64,000 nucleotides of DNA from Streptomyces sp. CG1 (GTDB lineage: Bacteria; Actinomycetota; Actinomycetes; Streptomycetales; Streptomycetaceae). The position numbers and the translations under genes were made by a program. Numbering within the stretch: the stretch's first letter is position 1; every line of letters starts with the position of its first letter. The notes below the pieces were generated by a model. The model had not been told where the DNA came from. It did not search any database and saw only the letters and a program-made list of their open reading frames with translations. Positions 47,693 to 56,062 of this stretch are shown here, one piece after another. The stretch lies in assembly GCF_041080625.1 (NCBI RefSeq), contig NZ_CP163518.1:10409501-10473500 (forward strand), written 5' to 3'.

Positions 47693-47819
47693 GCAAGGGA
47701 AGAGTCCTCGCCAAGGCCGGCATCATTCCGCCCGGCAGGCGAACTCGGCGTCGAACCGTTCGCGGCCGTGATGGCGAACTGCACCGGTCGACTCGCGACG
47801 GTGCCGCGCTCGCGGCCAC

Positions 47820-48257
47820 TCAGTCGAGACAGAACTCGTTGCCCTCGATGTCCTGCATCAAGAGGCACGACTCGTTGACGCCATCGGCAAGCAGTAGTCG
47901 CACGCGTACCGCGCCGAGCGCGACCAGTCGTGCGCATTCGGCCTCAAGTGCGGCCACGCGCTCCTCACCCACGAGCCCGGCGCCGACCCGCACGTCGAGA
48001 TGCACCCGATTCTTGACGACCTTGCCTTCGGGAACGCGCTGGAAGTACAGTCGCGGGCCCACACCTGAGGGATCAGCGCATGATGCGAACGCTGGACCCT
48101 GATGCTCAGGCGGCAGTGTGCGATCGAAATCGTCCCAAGTAGCAAACCCCTCTGGTGGCGGCGGTACGACGTACCCCAACACCTCGGCCCAGAAACGAGC
48201 GACGCGCTCAGGTTCTGCGCAGTCGAAGGTCACTTGGAACCGCTTGATCGACGCCAT
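47820..48257 (-). CDS. Glyoxalase-like VOC-superfamily protein
   Basis: A 145-residue protein with the two half-modules of the VOC fold: IKRFQVTFDCAEPERVARFW with AEVLGYVVPPPPEGF, then NRVHLDVRVGAGLVGEERVA and LLMQDIEGNEFCLD. The usual metal ligands (His/Glu pairs) are only partly present: VHLDV has His and GNEFC has Glu. Such proteins include isomerases, dioxygenases and antibiotic-binding proteins; nothing shows which. It stands alone and converges with the phosphoesterase operon. Confidence 0.9.
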   Translation of the reverse strand: MASIKRFQVTFDCAEPERVARFWAEVLGYVVPPPPEGFATWDDFDRTLPPEHQGPAFASCADPSGVGPRLYFQRVPEGKVVKNRVHLDVRVGAGLVGEERVAALEAECARLVALGAVRVRLLLADGVNESCLLMQDIEGNEFCLD

Positions 48258-48379
48258 CGGCCCATCATAGAAGCGGGGTCTCTCATCGACTCCACGGGCC
48301 CGCCCCTGGCTGGGTTACGGCGCCTGCGGCCGACTCTTGGCAACGAGTGGGACCTTGAGCCGTGGATGACGATCCTGAC

Positions 48380-48974
48380 AGTGTCCCCATTGGGGGAGGT
48401 CCTGGCGGACTTCGTACGTTCTCCGCCTTCTTGTGCCGGGACTTCGCCATCAGCACGAGCACACTCGTCCCACCCCCGCCGAGGTGGGGCCCGGTGTCCG
48501 GGCAGATGTTGCGCGGGCTGACGACCTTCCCGCGGCCTGGCTTGCGGTGGGTGACGAACTCCGGGCCGCAAGTACGGCCCTTGAGAAGGCGGGACAGTAG
48601 CCGGGCAGTACCCGCGTCCCGGTAGACGTAGACCGTCTCCGGGACGAAGTCATCGCGGACGGCACCGCGACGACGCGTACGAGGACGAGCGCCCTTGGCC
48701 TTCACCGGAGCCCGGCGCCTGGCGAGGTCCAGTTCCTCGATGTCGACGCCCAGATCTCATCGGCGTCGGCGTCGGCGACGGTCTCACAGCGCATCCGCCG
48801 CAGCGTTTCCCGGAGGTGCACCTCACGCTGCGCGATCAGCCGGCCGATCGCCGTCTTTCGAGCGGGCCAGGGTCTCGGAGTCCGGCGGGGTAAGCCGCTT
48901 CGCCCAGGCCGGGACCGCCGGGGCGTCGTACCTGGGCTCATCGCACCAGTCCAGCCACGGGAGCACCGACGCAC
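48380..48974 (-). pseudogene. Second, unrelated tyrosine recombinase, heavily frameshifted
   Basis: Pieces in three minus-strand frames fit one integrase: ARKTAIGRLIAQREVHLRET, YETxARSEE-like and [14 protein letters not shown] fragments, then [40 protein letters not shown] and [15 protein letters not shown]. The last part is near the C-terminal catalytic His/Arg block but the RHSGLTHLGE motif is deleted, and no Tyr box is visible. It marks another lost integrative element. It differs from the integrase remnant at 42370. Confidence 0.65.
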
Positions 48975-49014
48975 GCCGGGCGTTCCAGGGTGTTCCCCGC
49001 GAAGCTGCCCTACA

Positions 49015-49420
49015 GGAGTTTCAGGGCCGCGCCGATCTCGTCGTCCGCGACGGGCACTGGTGGCCGAGGACGGGGGTGCCGTCCACCGCGTCCAGGCCCT
49101 GGACGTGCAGATCGAGTCCGTCGACTTTGATCAGGCGGCAACGGGAGACGCCTGGCCGGTGGGTGCGGTTCTTGCTGCGCTGGGCGAAGATGGCGACCTT
49201 GGGCCAGTCCGTGTTGCCGTGCAGGTGGCGGGCTCCGGTCTCGATCTTCACAACCGGGACTCGGTTGAAGTGGTAGACGACGTCCAGGCCGGCCACCGGG
49301 TCGGGGGGCAAAGCGGGTGGCGTCGAGGCGGATGACGGCCGTCTCCTTGCCCCAGTCGTCGTCCGGGATCTCCGACCGGCAGCCGACCACCCGGCCCACT
49401 GGGACGGAGACCGCCTCAGT
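49015..49420 (-). pseudogene. TsaA/TrmO-type tRNA methyltransferase remnant
   Basis: The minus strand encodes VSVPVGRVVGCRSEIPDDDW and GKETAVIRLDATRFAP. Then, after a frame change at about 49305, LDVVYHFNRVPVVKIETGAR continues to HGNTDWPKVAIFAQRSKNRT, HRPGVSRCRLIKVDGLDLHV and GLDAVDGTPVL. These are the conserved blocks of the TsaA domain, which methylates threonylcarbamoyl-adenosine in tRNA. The C-terminal part is missing after TPVL, so the gene is truncated and frameshifted. Streptomyces usually has related intact copies elsewhere. Confidence 0.68.
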
Positions 49421-49649
49421 CGGAGTGCTGTGCTCGGGTATGTGTCGCGCCTTTCGCCAAAGCGCCGGGGGAGCGGGCGCGAGGTGGCCGCCGGTGGCTC
49501 ACCGTACCGATCACCCGCTCTGCGGCGGTGCGCGGTCCCCAGCGCTGTGCCGCCGCTACAGGTGCCGTCGGCCACTGGTCAAGACTCCGCCAAGAACTTG
49601 CGTTCATGCGCAAGTATGTGGATACACTCTTCGAGGTTTGAAGGGGCAC

Positions 49650-49806
49650 CTCGTTCGGTGAGGCGTCTTCACGGACACAGGCCACTGACCCCACGACGTC
49701 GAGAGACGCCCAGGGTCAGGACAGGTCTCCCCGACCTAAGGGGTGACCCCAAGTGGCTTCCCCCGCAAGGGGATTACGCCGTGGAGTGCCAAAGCTCTGA
49801 CGAGTT
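49650..49806 (+). promoter_or_regulatory. M-box (ykoK) Mg2+ riboswitch 1
   Basis: The sequence has the order and core motifs of the M-box aptamer: TTCGGTGAGGCG at the 5' side, GGACACAGGCCACTGACC, GACGCC followed by GGGTCAGGACAGG, CCTAAGGGGTGACC, and at the 3' side AGTGCCAAAGCTCTGACGAG. The TCGT and ACGA ends can pair to close the aptamer. M-box RNAs bind Mg2+ and shut off Mg2+-uptake genes when Mg2+ is high. Downstream lie a leader ORF (49899) and an Nramp-like transporter (50123). A copy with similar sequence is at 54211. TTGCGT and TACACT at 49602-49633 may be its promoter. Confidence 0.88.
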
Positions 49807-49898
49807 GGGGTGAGCCGGTCGCGCTGACCGGGTTGCTCCTTGCCGAGTCGTTGCTGACGCGCACAGGTCGCGTCCCCGGCCGGAAGGAGGCGAGAGAC

Positions 49899-49976
49899 AT
49901 GGACTGCAGAAGCAGTAGTCCGGGCCATAGTCGGCCCCTGATCCGCTTGTCCTCGCATTCTTCCGGCACGCGGTAG
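49899..49976 (+). CDS. Leader peptide 1 downstream of M-box (25 residues)
   Basis: A short gene encodes MDCRSSSPGHSRPLIRLSSH and five more residues, SSGTR. AAGGAGGCGAGAGAC lies before the ATG, a very strong ribosome site. A peptide with the same SSPGHSRP core and the same distance class lies after M-box 2, and 25 bases are identical between the two. Inside is a small hairpin GGGCC-ATAGTC-GGCCC (49922-49937). The pattern matches leader genes whose translation controls a downstream Mg2+ gene, as with mgtL in enterobacteria, but I know of no description of this one. Confidence 0.72.
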   Translation: MDCRSSSPGHSRPLIRLSSHSSGTR

Positions 49977-50046
49977 CCACTTCCCCTGCGCGGATTCACT
50001 CCGCGTCCCGAGCCCCGTACGGCCTCGAGCCGTGACGGGCCGCCGT

Positions 50047-50117
50047 CCTGCGCGCTCGCGCAGGGGGATGGCTTTCGCGCGCCTTTCTACCTCCCCCTTT
50101 GGGGGGATTCGGGAGGT
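50047..50117 (+). promoter_or_regulatory. RNA hairpins that could mask the NRMT ribosome site
   Basis: CCTGCGCG-CT-CGCGCAGG (50047-50064) forms a strong stem. Further down, ACCTCCC (50089-50095) can pair with the ribosome site GGGAGGT (50111-50117), or CCCCC (50093-50097) can pair with GGGGG (50101-50105). The alternatives exclude one another, so the site could be opened or hidden according to folding or ribosome position on the leader gene. Confidence 0.5.
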
Positions 50118-50122
50118 ATGTC

Positions 50123-51769
50123 ATGACCATCGTGACTGAGACGACCGAGGCGACCGGGACCCCGCGCACCGCCGTCCTCGACGACGCCCACGTGGGCGAC
50201 ATCCGCGGTGCCCTCGGCACCATCAAGCTCGACGACACCGCACCCCGCACCGGCCTGTCCGCCAAGCTCAAGACGCTCCTCGCCATAGTCGGGCCCGGCC
50301 TGATCGTGATGGTGGGCGACAACGACGCAGGAGCCTTCGCCACCTACGGCCAGGCCGGCCAGAACTACGGCACCCATCTGCTGTGGACCCTGCTCCTGCT
50401 GGTTCCGGTGCTGTACGTGAACCAGGAGATGGTGCTGCGCCTCGGTGCCGTCACCGGCGTGGGCCACGCCCGTCTGATCCTGGAGCGGTTCGGGAAGTTC
50501 TGGGGCGCGTTCAGCGTGATCGACCTGTTCCTGCTCAACGCCCTGACCCTGGTGACGGAGTTCATCGGCATCACCCTGGCCGCCGGATACCTGGGCCTGC
50601 CGAAGGTGGCGTCCGTGGTGCTCGCTGCGGCGATCATCATCGCGTCGGCGTTCACGGGATCGTTCCAGCGGTTCGAGCGGGTGGCGATGACGCTGTGCGC
50701 GGCGTCGCTGCTGCTGGTGCCGATCTACTTCATGGTCCACCCGCACGCCTCGCAGATGGCACGCGACTTCGTCGTCCCGAACATGCCCGGCGGTACTGGC
50801 CAGTTGTCCACGGTGATGCTGTTGATCATCGGCATTGTCGGCACCACGGTCGCCCCCTGGCAGCTGTTCTTCCAGCAGTCGTACGTCATCGACAAGCGGA
50901 TCACCCCTCGCTTCATGAAGTACGAGAAGGCCGACCTCTGGATCGGCATCGTCGTGGTCGTCATCGGTGCCGCCGCCATGATGGGCTTCACCACCGCGGC
51001 CTTCGCCGGTACGCACGGCTTCGGCCAGTTCACCGACACGGCCGGGGTCGCCCACGGGCTGGAGGCAAAGGCGGGCAAGCTCACGGGCGTGCTGTTCGCC
51101 ATCGCGTTGCTGGACGCCTCGATCATCGGCGCCTTCGCAGTGTCCCTGTCCACCGCCTACGCCATCGGTGACGTGCTGGGCATGAAGCACTCTCTGCACC
51201 GTGGGGTCGGCGGCGCGAAGGGCTTCTACGCCGTCTACGCCGGTCTGGTCGCGGCGGCTGCCGCCATCGTGCTGATCCCGGGCTCGCCGCTCGGCCTGCT
51301 GACCGAGGGCGTCCAGACGCTGGCCGGGGTGCTGCTGCCGTCCGCGTCGGTGTTCCTGCTGCTGCTGTGCAACGACAAGGCCGTGCTCGGCCCGTGGGTG
51401 AACGGCCCGAAGACCAACGCGTTCACCTCGGTCGTGGTCGGAGTGCTGGTCACGCTGTCGATCATCCTGACCGCCTCGGTCCTGTTTCCGGATATCTCCG
51501 CGGGCGCGATCCTGGACGTCATGGCCGCCTGCGGCATCGTCGGAGTGCTGGCCGCCGGCTACTCCTTCACCCGGCGCCGCACGGGCACCAAGGAGGACCC
51601 GATCGACCGGACCGGCAAGGACGAGTGGCGGATGCCGCCGCTGCAGACCCTGACCAGGCCCACCATGTCCACCGCCCGCAAGATCGGCATGGGCGCCCTG
51701 CGCACCTACCTGCTCATCGCGATGATCCTGGTCGTCATCAAGATCGTCCAGATCGCTCTCGCCAACTGA
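50123..51769 (+). CDS. Nramp-related transporter, probable Mg2+ importer (1)
   Basis: A 548-residue membrane protein with about 11 helices and a 60-residue cytosolic start. The fold is Nramp (GPGLIVMVGDNDAGAFATYG for helix 1, GTTVAPWQLFFQQSYVIDKR for helix 6). Nramp metal transporters use DPGN in helix 1 and MPH in helix 6; here the corresponding residues read DAGA and APW, so the Asn and the Met ligand for transition metals are both lost. Loss of the Met is a feature of Nramp-related magnesium transporters (NRMT). An M-box upstream supports Mg2+ uptake. GGGAGGT precedes the ATG. Long divergent loops and a C-terminal helix make it larger than typical Nramp (about 430). Confidence 0.88.
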   Translation: MTIVTETTEATGTPRTAVLDDAHVGDIRGALGTIKLDDTAPRTGLSAKLKTLLAIVGPGLIVMVGDNDAGAFATYGQAGQNYGTHLLWTLLLLVPVLYVNQEMVLRLGAVTGVGHARLILERFGKFWGAFSVIDLFLLNALTLVTEFIGITLAAGYLGLPKVASVVLAAAIIIASAFTGSFQRFERVAMTLCAASLLLVPIYFMVHPHASQMARDFVVPNMPGGTGQLSTVMLLIIGIVGTTVAPWQLFFQQSYVIDKRITPRFMKYEKADLWIGIVVVVIGAAAMMGFTTAAFAGTHGFGQFTDTAGVAHGLEAKAGKLTGVLFAIALLDASIIGAFAVSLSTAYAIGDVLGMKHSLHRGVGGAKGFYAVYAGLVAAAAAIVLIPGSPLGLLTEGVQTLAGVLLPSASVFLLLLCNDKAVLGPWVNGPKTNAFTSVVVGVLVTLSIILTASVLFPDISAGAILDVMAACGIVGVLAAGYSFTRRRTGTKEDPIDRTGKDEWRMPPLQTLTRPTMSTARKIGMGALRTYLLIAMILVVIKIVQIALAN

Positions 51770-51799
51770 CCACCGCCGGCTCTCTCACCGAAAGGCCTG

Positions 51800-52079
51800 C
51801 GGTGCCGGCTGCCCGGGGCGGCGCGTGGTTCGCGACCGCAGACGGAACCGTCCAGCTCCATCCGGGCATCGAGCAGCCGATCCGGAGCGCGACGAAAGCC
51901 CCCGGGACCGCGGGTGCGGGGCATCGACGCCTTCGCCGACCGGCTCGCGGCTTACGGTGCCCTGTTGACCTGGGACGTCAACCTGCCCGGCCAGCGGCGC
52001 TTCTACAGCACCGCCCCGGTCGGCAACCGCCTGAAATTCCTCGAACCGCTCGCCCGACCCGGGCGCCGGACGCCGTAAG
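51800..52079 (+). pseudogene. VOC-superfamily (bleomycin-resistance-like) fragment
   Basis: In one frame ARGGAWFATADGTVQLHPGI appears. After a shift near 51905 it continues as RGIDAFADRLAAYGALLTWD and VNLPGQRRFYSTAPVGNRLK then FLEPLARPG. This is the second half of a VOC protein, with its conserved FYSTxPxGNRLEFLE end. The first half is missing. It lies between the two Mg2+ genes and is unrelated to them. Confidence 0.6.
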
Positions 52080-52103
52080 GCCCGTTTCTGAAGGAGGTGC
52101 CTC

Positions 52104-52835
52104 ATGCAGGCCCTGACCACCGTCGACTTCGTGACCCGGCTCGGCACGGGGGTGGCATGCGGGGCGCTGATCGGTGTCGAGCGGCAGTGGCGCGCCCGGA
52201 TGGCGGGCCTGCGTACCAACGCCCTGGTGGCCGTCGGCGCCACCTTGTTCGTGCTGTACAGCGAGGCCGTCGGTGACCCGGGCAGCCCGACCAGGGTGGC
52301 GTCCTACGTGGTGTCCGGGATCGGCTTCCTGGGCGGTGGTGTGATCCTGCGGGACGGGGCCGGGGTGCGGGGACTGAACACCGCTGCCACCTTGTGGTGC
52401 TCGGCCGCCGTCGGGGTGCTGGCCGCCTCCGGCCGGCTGGGCCTGGCCATGCTCGGCACCGTGGTGGTGCTGGCCGTTCATGTGGTGCTACGGCCCGCCG
52501 GGCGGCTGCTGGACCGGGCTCCGGCCGCCGGCACCGACCCCGACGCGGCCGTCCGCGCCACCGTGCACCTGGTGTGTGAGCGCGAGGCCGAGACCCACCT
52601 GCGTGCCCTGCTGCTGCAGACCTTGGCCGCCTCCGGGCTCGCCCCCACCGGGCTGCGCGCCCGCCGCGAGGGGGAGTCCGCCAGCCTGCGCGCCACCGTC
52701 ACGATCAACGGCGATGTCGCCGCCGCGCTGGAGCAGGTGATCTCCCGGTTGTCACTGGAGCCGGGTGTGAGCGACCTGCACTGGCACATGGACGACGAGG
52801 AGTCCGAGCGGGAACGGCCCCGGGCGCTGGCCTGA
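52104..52835 (+). CDS. MgtC/SapB-family membrane protein
   Basis: A 243-residue protein with the MgtC signatures: LIGVERQWRARMAGLRTNAL, SGIGFLGGGVILRDGAGVRG and LNTAATLWCSAAVGVLAASG. Five helices are followed by a cytosolic C-terminal domain of about 85 residues with an ACT-like fold (AVRATVHLVCEREAETHLRA). MgtC proteins are induced at low Mg2+ and in pathogens control the F-ATPase and survival; they are not transporters. AAGGAGGTGCC precedes the ATG. Position 335 bases after the first Nramp-like gene, and before the second M-box, makes it part of the Mg2+ island. Confidence 0.93.
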   Translation: MQALTTVDFVTRLGTGVACGALIGVERQWRARMAGLRTNALVAVGATLFVLYSEAVGDPGSPTRVASYVVSGIGFLGGGVILRDGAGVRGLNTAATLWCSAAVGVLAASGRLGLAMLGTVVVLAVHVVLRPAGRLLDRAPAAGTDPDAAVRATVHLVCEREAETHLRALLLQTLAASGLAPTGLRARREGESASLRATVTINGDVAAALEQVISRLSLEPGVSDLHWHMDDEESERERPRALA

Positions 52836-52941
52836 CCCACAGGGCAGCGCCCTCCCGCCGCCCGGCCAGGACCAGGGGTCTACGGCCCCCGGACAGCGGT
52901 CCGGTGACCGGCCAGGATGGAAATCGAAGGGAGAGCGTGTC

Positions 52942-53388
52942 ATGAGGACCCTGCCTCATTCGCACACCGGCGAGATCGCCGCTCTGCTGGGGGTGCTTGT
53001 ACTGACCGTGCTGGAGATCACCGCGCTGGCCACCGCGCCGGCCCGAGACCGGCCACTCGTCAGCGGGGCCCTCGTCGGCGCGGGCACCGCCGCGTTCGTC
53101 ATGGTGGCGGCCGTGTGGCACAGCCACCGCGACGTCGCCCGCCAGGGCCGCTGGAGTCTGTCGCAGACGGTCGACGAGTCGTGGTTCACCGCCCACACAC
53201 TGGACGGCTTTCCCATGGAGGCCGTGCGCCCGTACCTGCTCGGCAAGAACGCGCCCAGTCTCAACAGCCTGTACACGGCCTGGGTCTTCACCACGCACGG
53301 CCGGGACGCCCAGTGGATCGAGCGCCACCTGAACCTCCCCGCCGACATCACCTGTCTCCTGCTCGAGGCTTCCCGGCAGCGCCACTGA
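52942..53388 (+). CDS. Small two-helix membrane protein, duplicated downstream
   Basis: A 148-residue protein begins MRTLPHSHTGEIAALLGVLV and has two membrane helices (VLVLTVLEITALATA and VGAGTAAFVMVAAVW). The soluble C-terminal part holds WFTAHTLDGFPMEAVRPYLL, SLYTAWVFTTHGRDAQWIER and HLNLPADITCLLLEAS. AAGGGAGAG precedes the ATG. A shortened copy lies at 53826. It follows mgtC closely (106 bases) and may be part of the same transcript. No family is recognised; I would call it a candidate Mg2+-stress protein. Confidence 0.75.
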   Translation: MRTLPHSHTGEIAALLGVLVLTVLEITALATAPARDRPLVSGALVGAGTAAFVMVAAVWHSHRDVARQGRWSLSQTVDESWFTAHTLDGFPMEAVRPYLLGKNAPSLNSLYTAWVFTTHGRDAQWIERHLNLPADITCLLLEASRQRH

Positions 53389-53399
53389 CCGCCCGGCAC

Positions 53400-53780
53400 T
53401 TCGGGGCCTTGGCTCTGTTCACCAGCTGCGGTTCTCGTGGACGGAGCCAATCACCAAGATCCGCTTGTCCGCGCTTCGAGCGATACGACTCGACGTCCGC
53501 ATCCGTCCCGCCTTGGGCGGTGAAAGACCCAAGGGGAGCAGCTCTCCGGCCGACCGCGCCGACCAGGACGGGGGCGCCGTCCGGGCCAGGGCGGGTGTAG
53601 CCGGTGACGATGCGGCGCTTGGCGGGGTCGCCGCCGAGGACGGTCATGTCGGTGCCCAGGCCCGGCATGCCGACCGACCGGATGCGTGCGCCGTGCCGGT
53701 GGGACCAGAAGCGGGGGACCTGCATGAACGGGGCGGCGTCCTAGGGGCCTTGGAGGAGGGCTACGGCGGCCGAGGGCGGA
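53400..53780. other. Stretch between the duplicated membrane protein genes
   Basis: A minus-strand frame contains MQVPRFWSHRHGARIRS near 53725 and KRRIVTGYTRPGPDGAPVLV near 53600, which seem protein-like but do not join into one gene. It may hold decayed sequence. Confidence 0.3.
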
Positions 53781-53825
53781 AGCGGTCGTGCTCGCCGTGG
53801 CGATCACCTGTGGATCGGGATCGTC

Positions 53826-54062
53826 GTGGTGGCCGCCGTGTGGCACAGCCACTGGACCGCTGCCCGACAGGCCCGGCAGCGCTTGGCCATGGAAGCCGTA
53901 CGCCCCAGCTGCTGGGACCCCGACGCGCCCGATCTCAACCTCCCGTACACAGCTTGGGTCTTCGCCACCCACGGCCACGACGGCACCTGGATCGCTCACC
54001 ATCTGAACCTGCCGGAAGACACCAGCCGTCTCCGGGTCGACGCCGTCCGGCAGTGCCCCTGA
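53826..54062 (+). pseudogene. Degenerate copy of the 52942 membrane protein
   Basis: The translation VAAVWHSHWTAARQARQRLA, MEAVRPSCWDPDAPDLNLPY, TAWVFATHGHDGTWIAHHLN and LPEDTSRL matches the last two-thirds of the gene at 52942, with a gap of about 20 residues after the second helix. The first membrane helix is gone or out of frame (GIVVVAAVW precedes). This is a tandem duplication in decay. Confidence 0.72.
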
Positions 54063-54210
54063 CCGTGGGGATGCCACTGTGTGTGGGATCGGATCCCCGT
54101 TGATGTCCCGACAGAGGGCCGGTGTAGACCATGCCCTGGTCAAGGGCCGGTCATGGATGAGGAGGCTGGGTCGGGAGGGGCGTAGTCTTGGTGCGGATAT
54201 ACGACAGATA

Positions 54211-54366
54211 CCTCGTTCGGTGAGGCGTCTTCACGGACACAGGCCACTGATCCCAATCGTCGAGAGACGCTCCGGATCAGGACAGGTCTCCCCGGCCCAA
54301 GGGGTGACCCCAAGTGGCTTCCCTGCGGGGTTCGCGTCGTGGAGTGCCGAAGCTCTGACGAGTTGG
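54211..54366 (+). promoter_or_regulatory. M-box (ykoK) Mg2+ riboswitch 2
   Basis: Near-copy of riboswitch 1: TTCGGTGAGGCGTCTTCACG is identical in both, as are CAGGACAGGTCTCCCCG, AAGGGGTGACCCCAAGTGGC and AGCTCTGACGAGTTGGGG. Differences lie in loops and in paired bases that mostly covary. It leads to a second leader peptide gene and the MgtE-like/Nramp-like operon. Confidence 0.87.
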
Positions 54367-54451
54367 GGTGTGCCGGGACTGAGTTGCCCGGCTGCCCCTG
54401 GCCGCAGGACCGTGACACCCTCGTGCACGGCCGTGACCGGGAGGAGGCGAC

Positions 54452-54538
54452 ATGGACAGTAGTCCGGGCCATAGTCGGCCCTACCTCGTGTCGTCCTCGC
54501 CGCCCTTCCGCGTCCTGGGGCAGCCCGTTCTTCCTTGA
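54452..54538 (+). CDS. Leader peptide 2 downstream of M-box (28 residues)
   Basis: The peptide reads MDSSPGHSRPYLVSSSPPFR and ends VLGQPVLP. GGGAGGAGGCGAC lies before the ATG. The core SSPGHSRP and hairpin GGGCC-ATAGTC-GGCCC (54466-54481) are identical to leader 1, although the rest differs in sequence and length. The C-terminal half is rich in Ser and Pro codons, which slow ribosomes. Confidence 0.72.
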   Translation: MDSSPGHSRPYLVSSSPPFRVLGQPVLP

Positions 54539-54715
54539 CCAGCCCGGTTTGTGCCGCCGATATCCGCCCACCCGGCGGGCCGGCGGTGCACTGGTGTGCG
54601 TTCGGCATGTGCGCCGCCACCGGGCCGCAGGGGAACACCGCTGCCTCGGGCCGCCCACTCCGCCCCGCCATGCCGGGGCAAGGAGGTGTTCACCCTGGCC
54701 GCCCACACTCTGCTC

Positions 54716-56062
54716 ATGTCCACCTCGGCCCGTCTGCGCGACCGCCGGGTCAATCTGGAGCGCCGCGCCACCGCGTCCAAGACCGTCCGCGCCTCCCTCG
54801 TCTCGCTGGCCGGACTGGTCGGCGGACCGGTCACCAACCAGGCCGGCGAGGAGGTTGGCCGCGTCGTCGACGTCGTCGCCCGGCTGTACGGGCCGGATCC
54901 GTACCCGCCGGTCACCGGGTTGATCCTGCGCATCGGACGGCGGCGTACGTTCCTCGCCTCGGATGCCGTCGGCAAGGTGCACGCCGGGCATGTGCGGCTG
55001 CGCACCGCCCGGGTGGACCTGCGCGACTTCGTCCGTCGCCCCGGCGAGGTCCTGCTGGCCAAGGACGTACTCGACCACCAACTGGTCGACGTCGACGGCG
55101 TCCAGGTCACCCGGGCCGCCGATCTCTACTTGGCGCCGTTGGTGGACCGGGTGGTGCTGGTCGGCGTGGATGTATCGATGCCCACCCTGCTGCGGCGGCT
55201 CGGCCCCCGCCGGTGGCAGGCCCGGCCGACCCCGGAGCGCGTGCTGGACTGGCAGTCGATCGCCCCGTTCGCCGAGCAGGCCACAGACGGACCGCCCGAG
55301 GTACGCCTGCGCGCCTCCCGCACCGTGCTGCACAGACTGCGTCCCGCCGACCTCGCCGACATCCTCGAGGACCTCGGCCGCAGCGAGCGCCAGCAGCTGC
55401 TGGGCTGGCTGGAGCCGGAGCAGGCCGCCGACGCCCTGGAGGAGATGGAACCGGCCGAGCTGGAGAACCTGCTGCGTGAGGCGGCTCCCGACCACGCCGC
55501 CCGGCTGGTCGACGAGATGGAACCGGACGAGGCCACCGACGCCCTGCGCGACCTCACCCCCGAGGAGCGGGAGAACCTGCTGCGCCGTATGCCGAAGGGC
55601 GAGGCGGCGGAGCTGCGCCGGCTGCTGGCCCACAGGGAGGGCACCGCGGGCGGCGCCATGACCACCCTGCTGGTCACCGCCCACCGGGACGAGACCGTCG
55701 CCGACGTGCGGGCCCGACTGGCCGAACACGCGGAGCACCGCACGGAGATCGACGCCGTCGCCGTCGTGGACGGCGAGGACCGGCTCCTGTGCGACATCTC
55801 ACTGTTCGACCTGGCGGTGGCCGAGGACACGTCGCTCGTAGCTGACCTGGTCGCATGGCTGGCCCAGTTCGGCCCGCCCGTCACCGTCCACGTCGATACG
55901 TCGCTGGCAGACGCCGCGGACCAGCTGGTCGCGGCTCGCGCCTCTTCCCTGCTGGTGGTCGACGACGTAGACCGCCCGATCGGCCGGATCCTGGCCGACG
56001 ACCTGCTCGACGCGATGCTGCCCGAACGCGGGCGTCTGCACTTCCGGAGGTTCCTGCAGTGA
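54716..56062 (+). CDS. MgtE-type sensor protein: PRC-barrel, MgtE N-domain and CBS pair, no channel
   Basis: A 448-residue soluble protein. Residues 25-170 form a PRC-barrel-like pair (LVGGPVTNQAGEEVGRVVDV and LAKDVLDHQLVDVDGVQVTR). Residues 185-320 form an MgtE N-domain with many DALxxLxPxE repeats (EEMEPAELENLLREAAPDHA). Residues 320-445 are a CBS pair (VTAHRDETVADVRARLAEHA and VTVHVDTSLADAADQLVAAR). In MgtE these parts sense cytosolic Mg2+ and gate the channel, but here no membrane domain follows. The gene is coupled to the Nramp-like gene at 56059, so it may be a separate Mg2+-sensing subunit. Start is uncertain; GTG at 54686 is an alternative. Confidence 0.88.
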   Translation: MSTSARLRDRRVNLERRATASKTVRASLVSLAGLVGGPVTNQAGEEVGRVVDVVARLYGPDPYPPVTGLILRIGRRRTFLASDAVGKVHAGHVRLRTARVDLRDFVRRPGEVLLAKDVLDHQLVDVDGVQVTRAADLYLAPLVDRVVLVGVDVSMPTLLRRLGPRRWQARPTPERVLDWQSIAPFAEQATDGPPEVRLRASRTVLHRLRPADLADILEDLGRSERQQLLGWLEPEQAADALEEMEPAELENLLREAAPDHAARLVDEMEPDEATDALRDLTPEERENLLRRMPKGEAAELRRLLAHREGTAGGAMTTLLVTAHRDETVADVRARLAEHAEHRTEIDAVAVVDGEDRLLCDISLFDLAVAEDTSLVADLVAWLAQFGPPVTVHVDTSLADAADQLVAARASSLLVVDDVDRPIGRILADDLLDAMLPERGRLHFRRFLQ

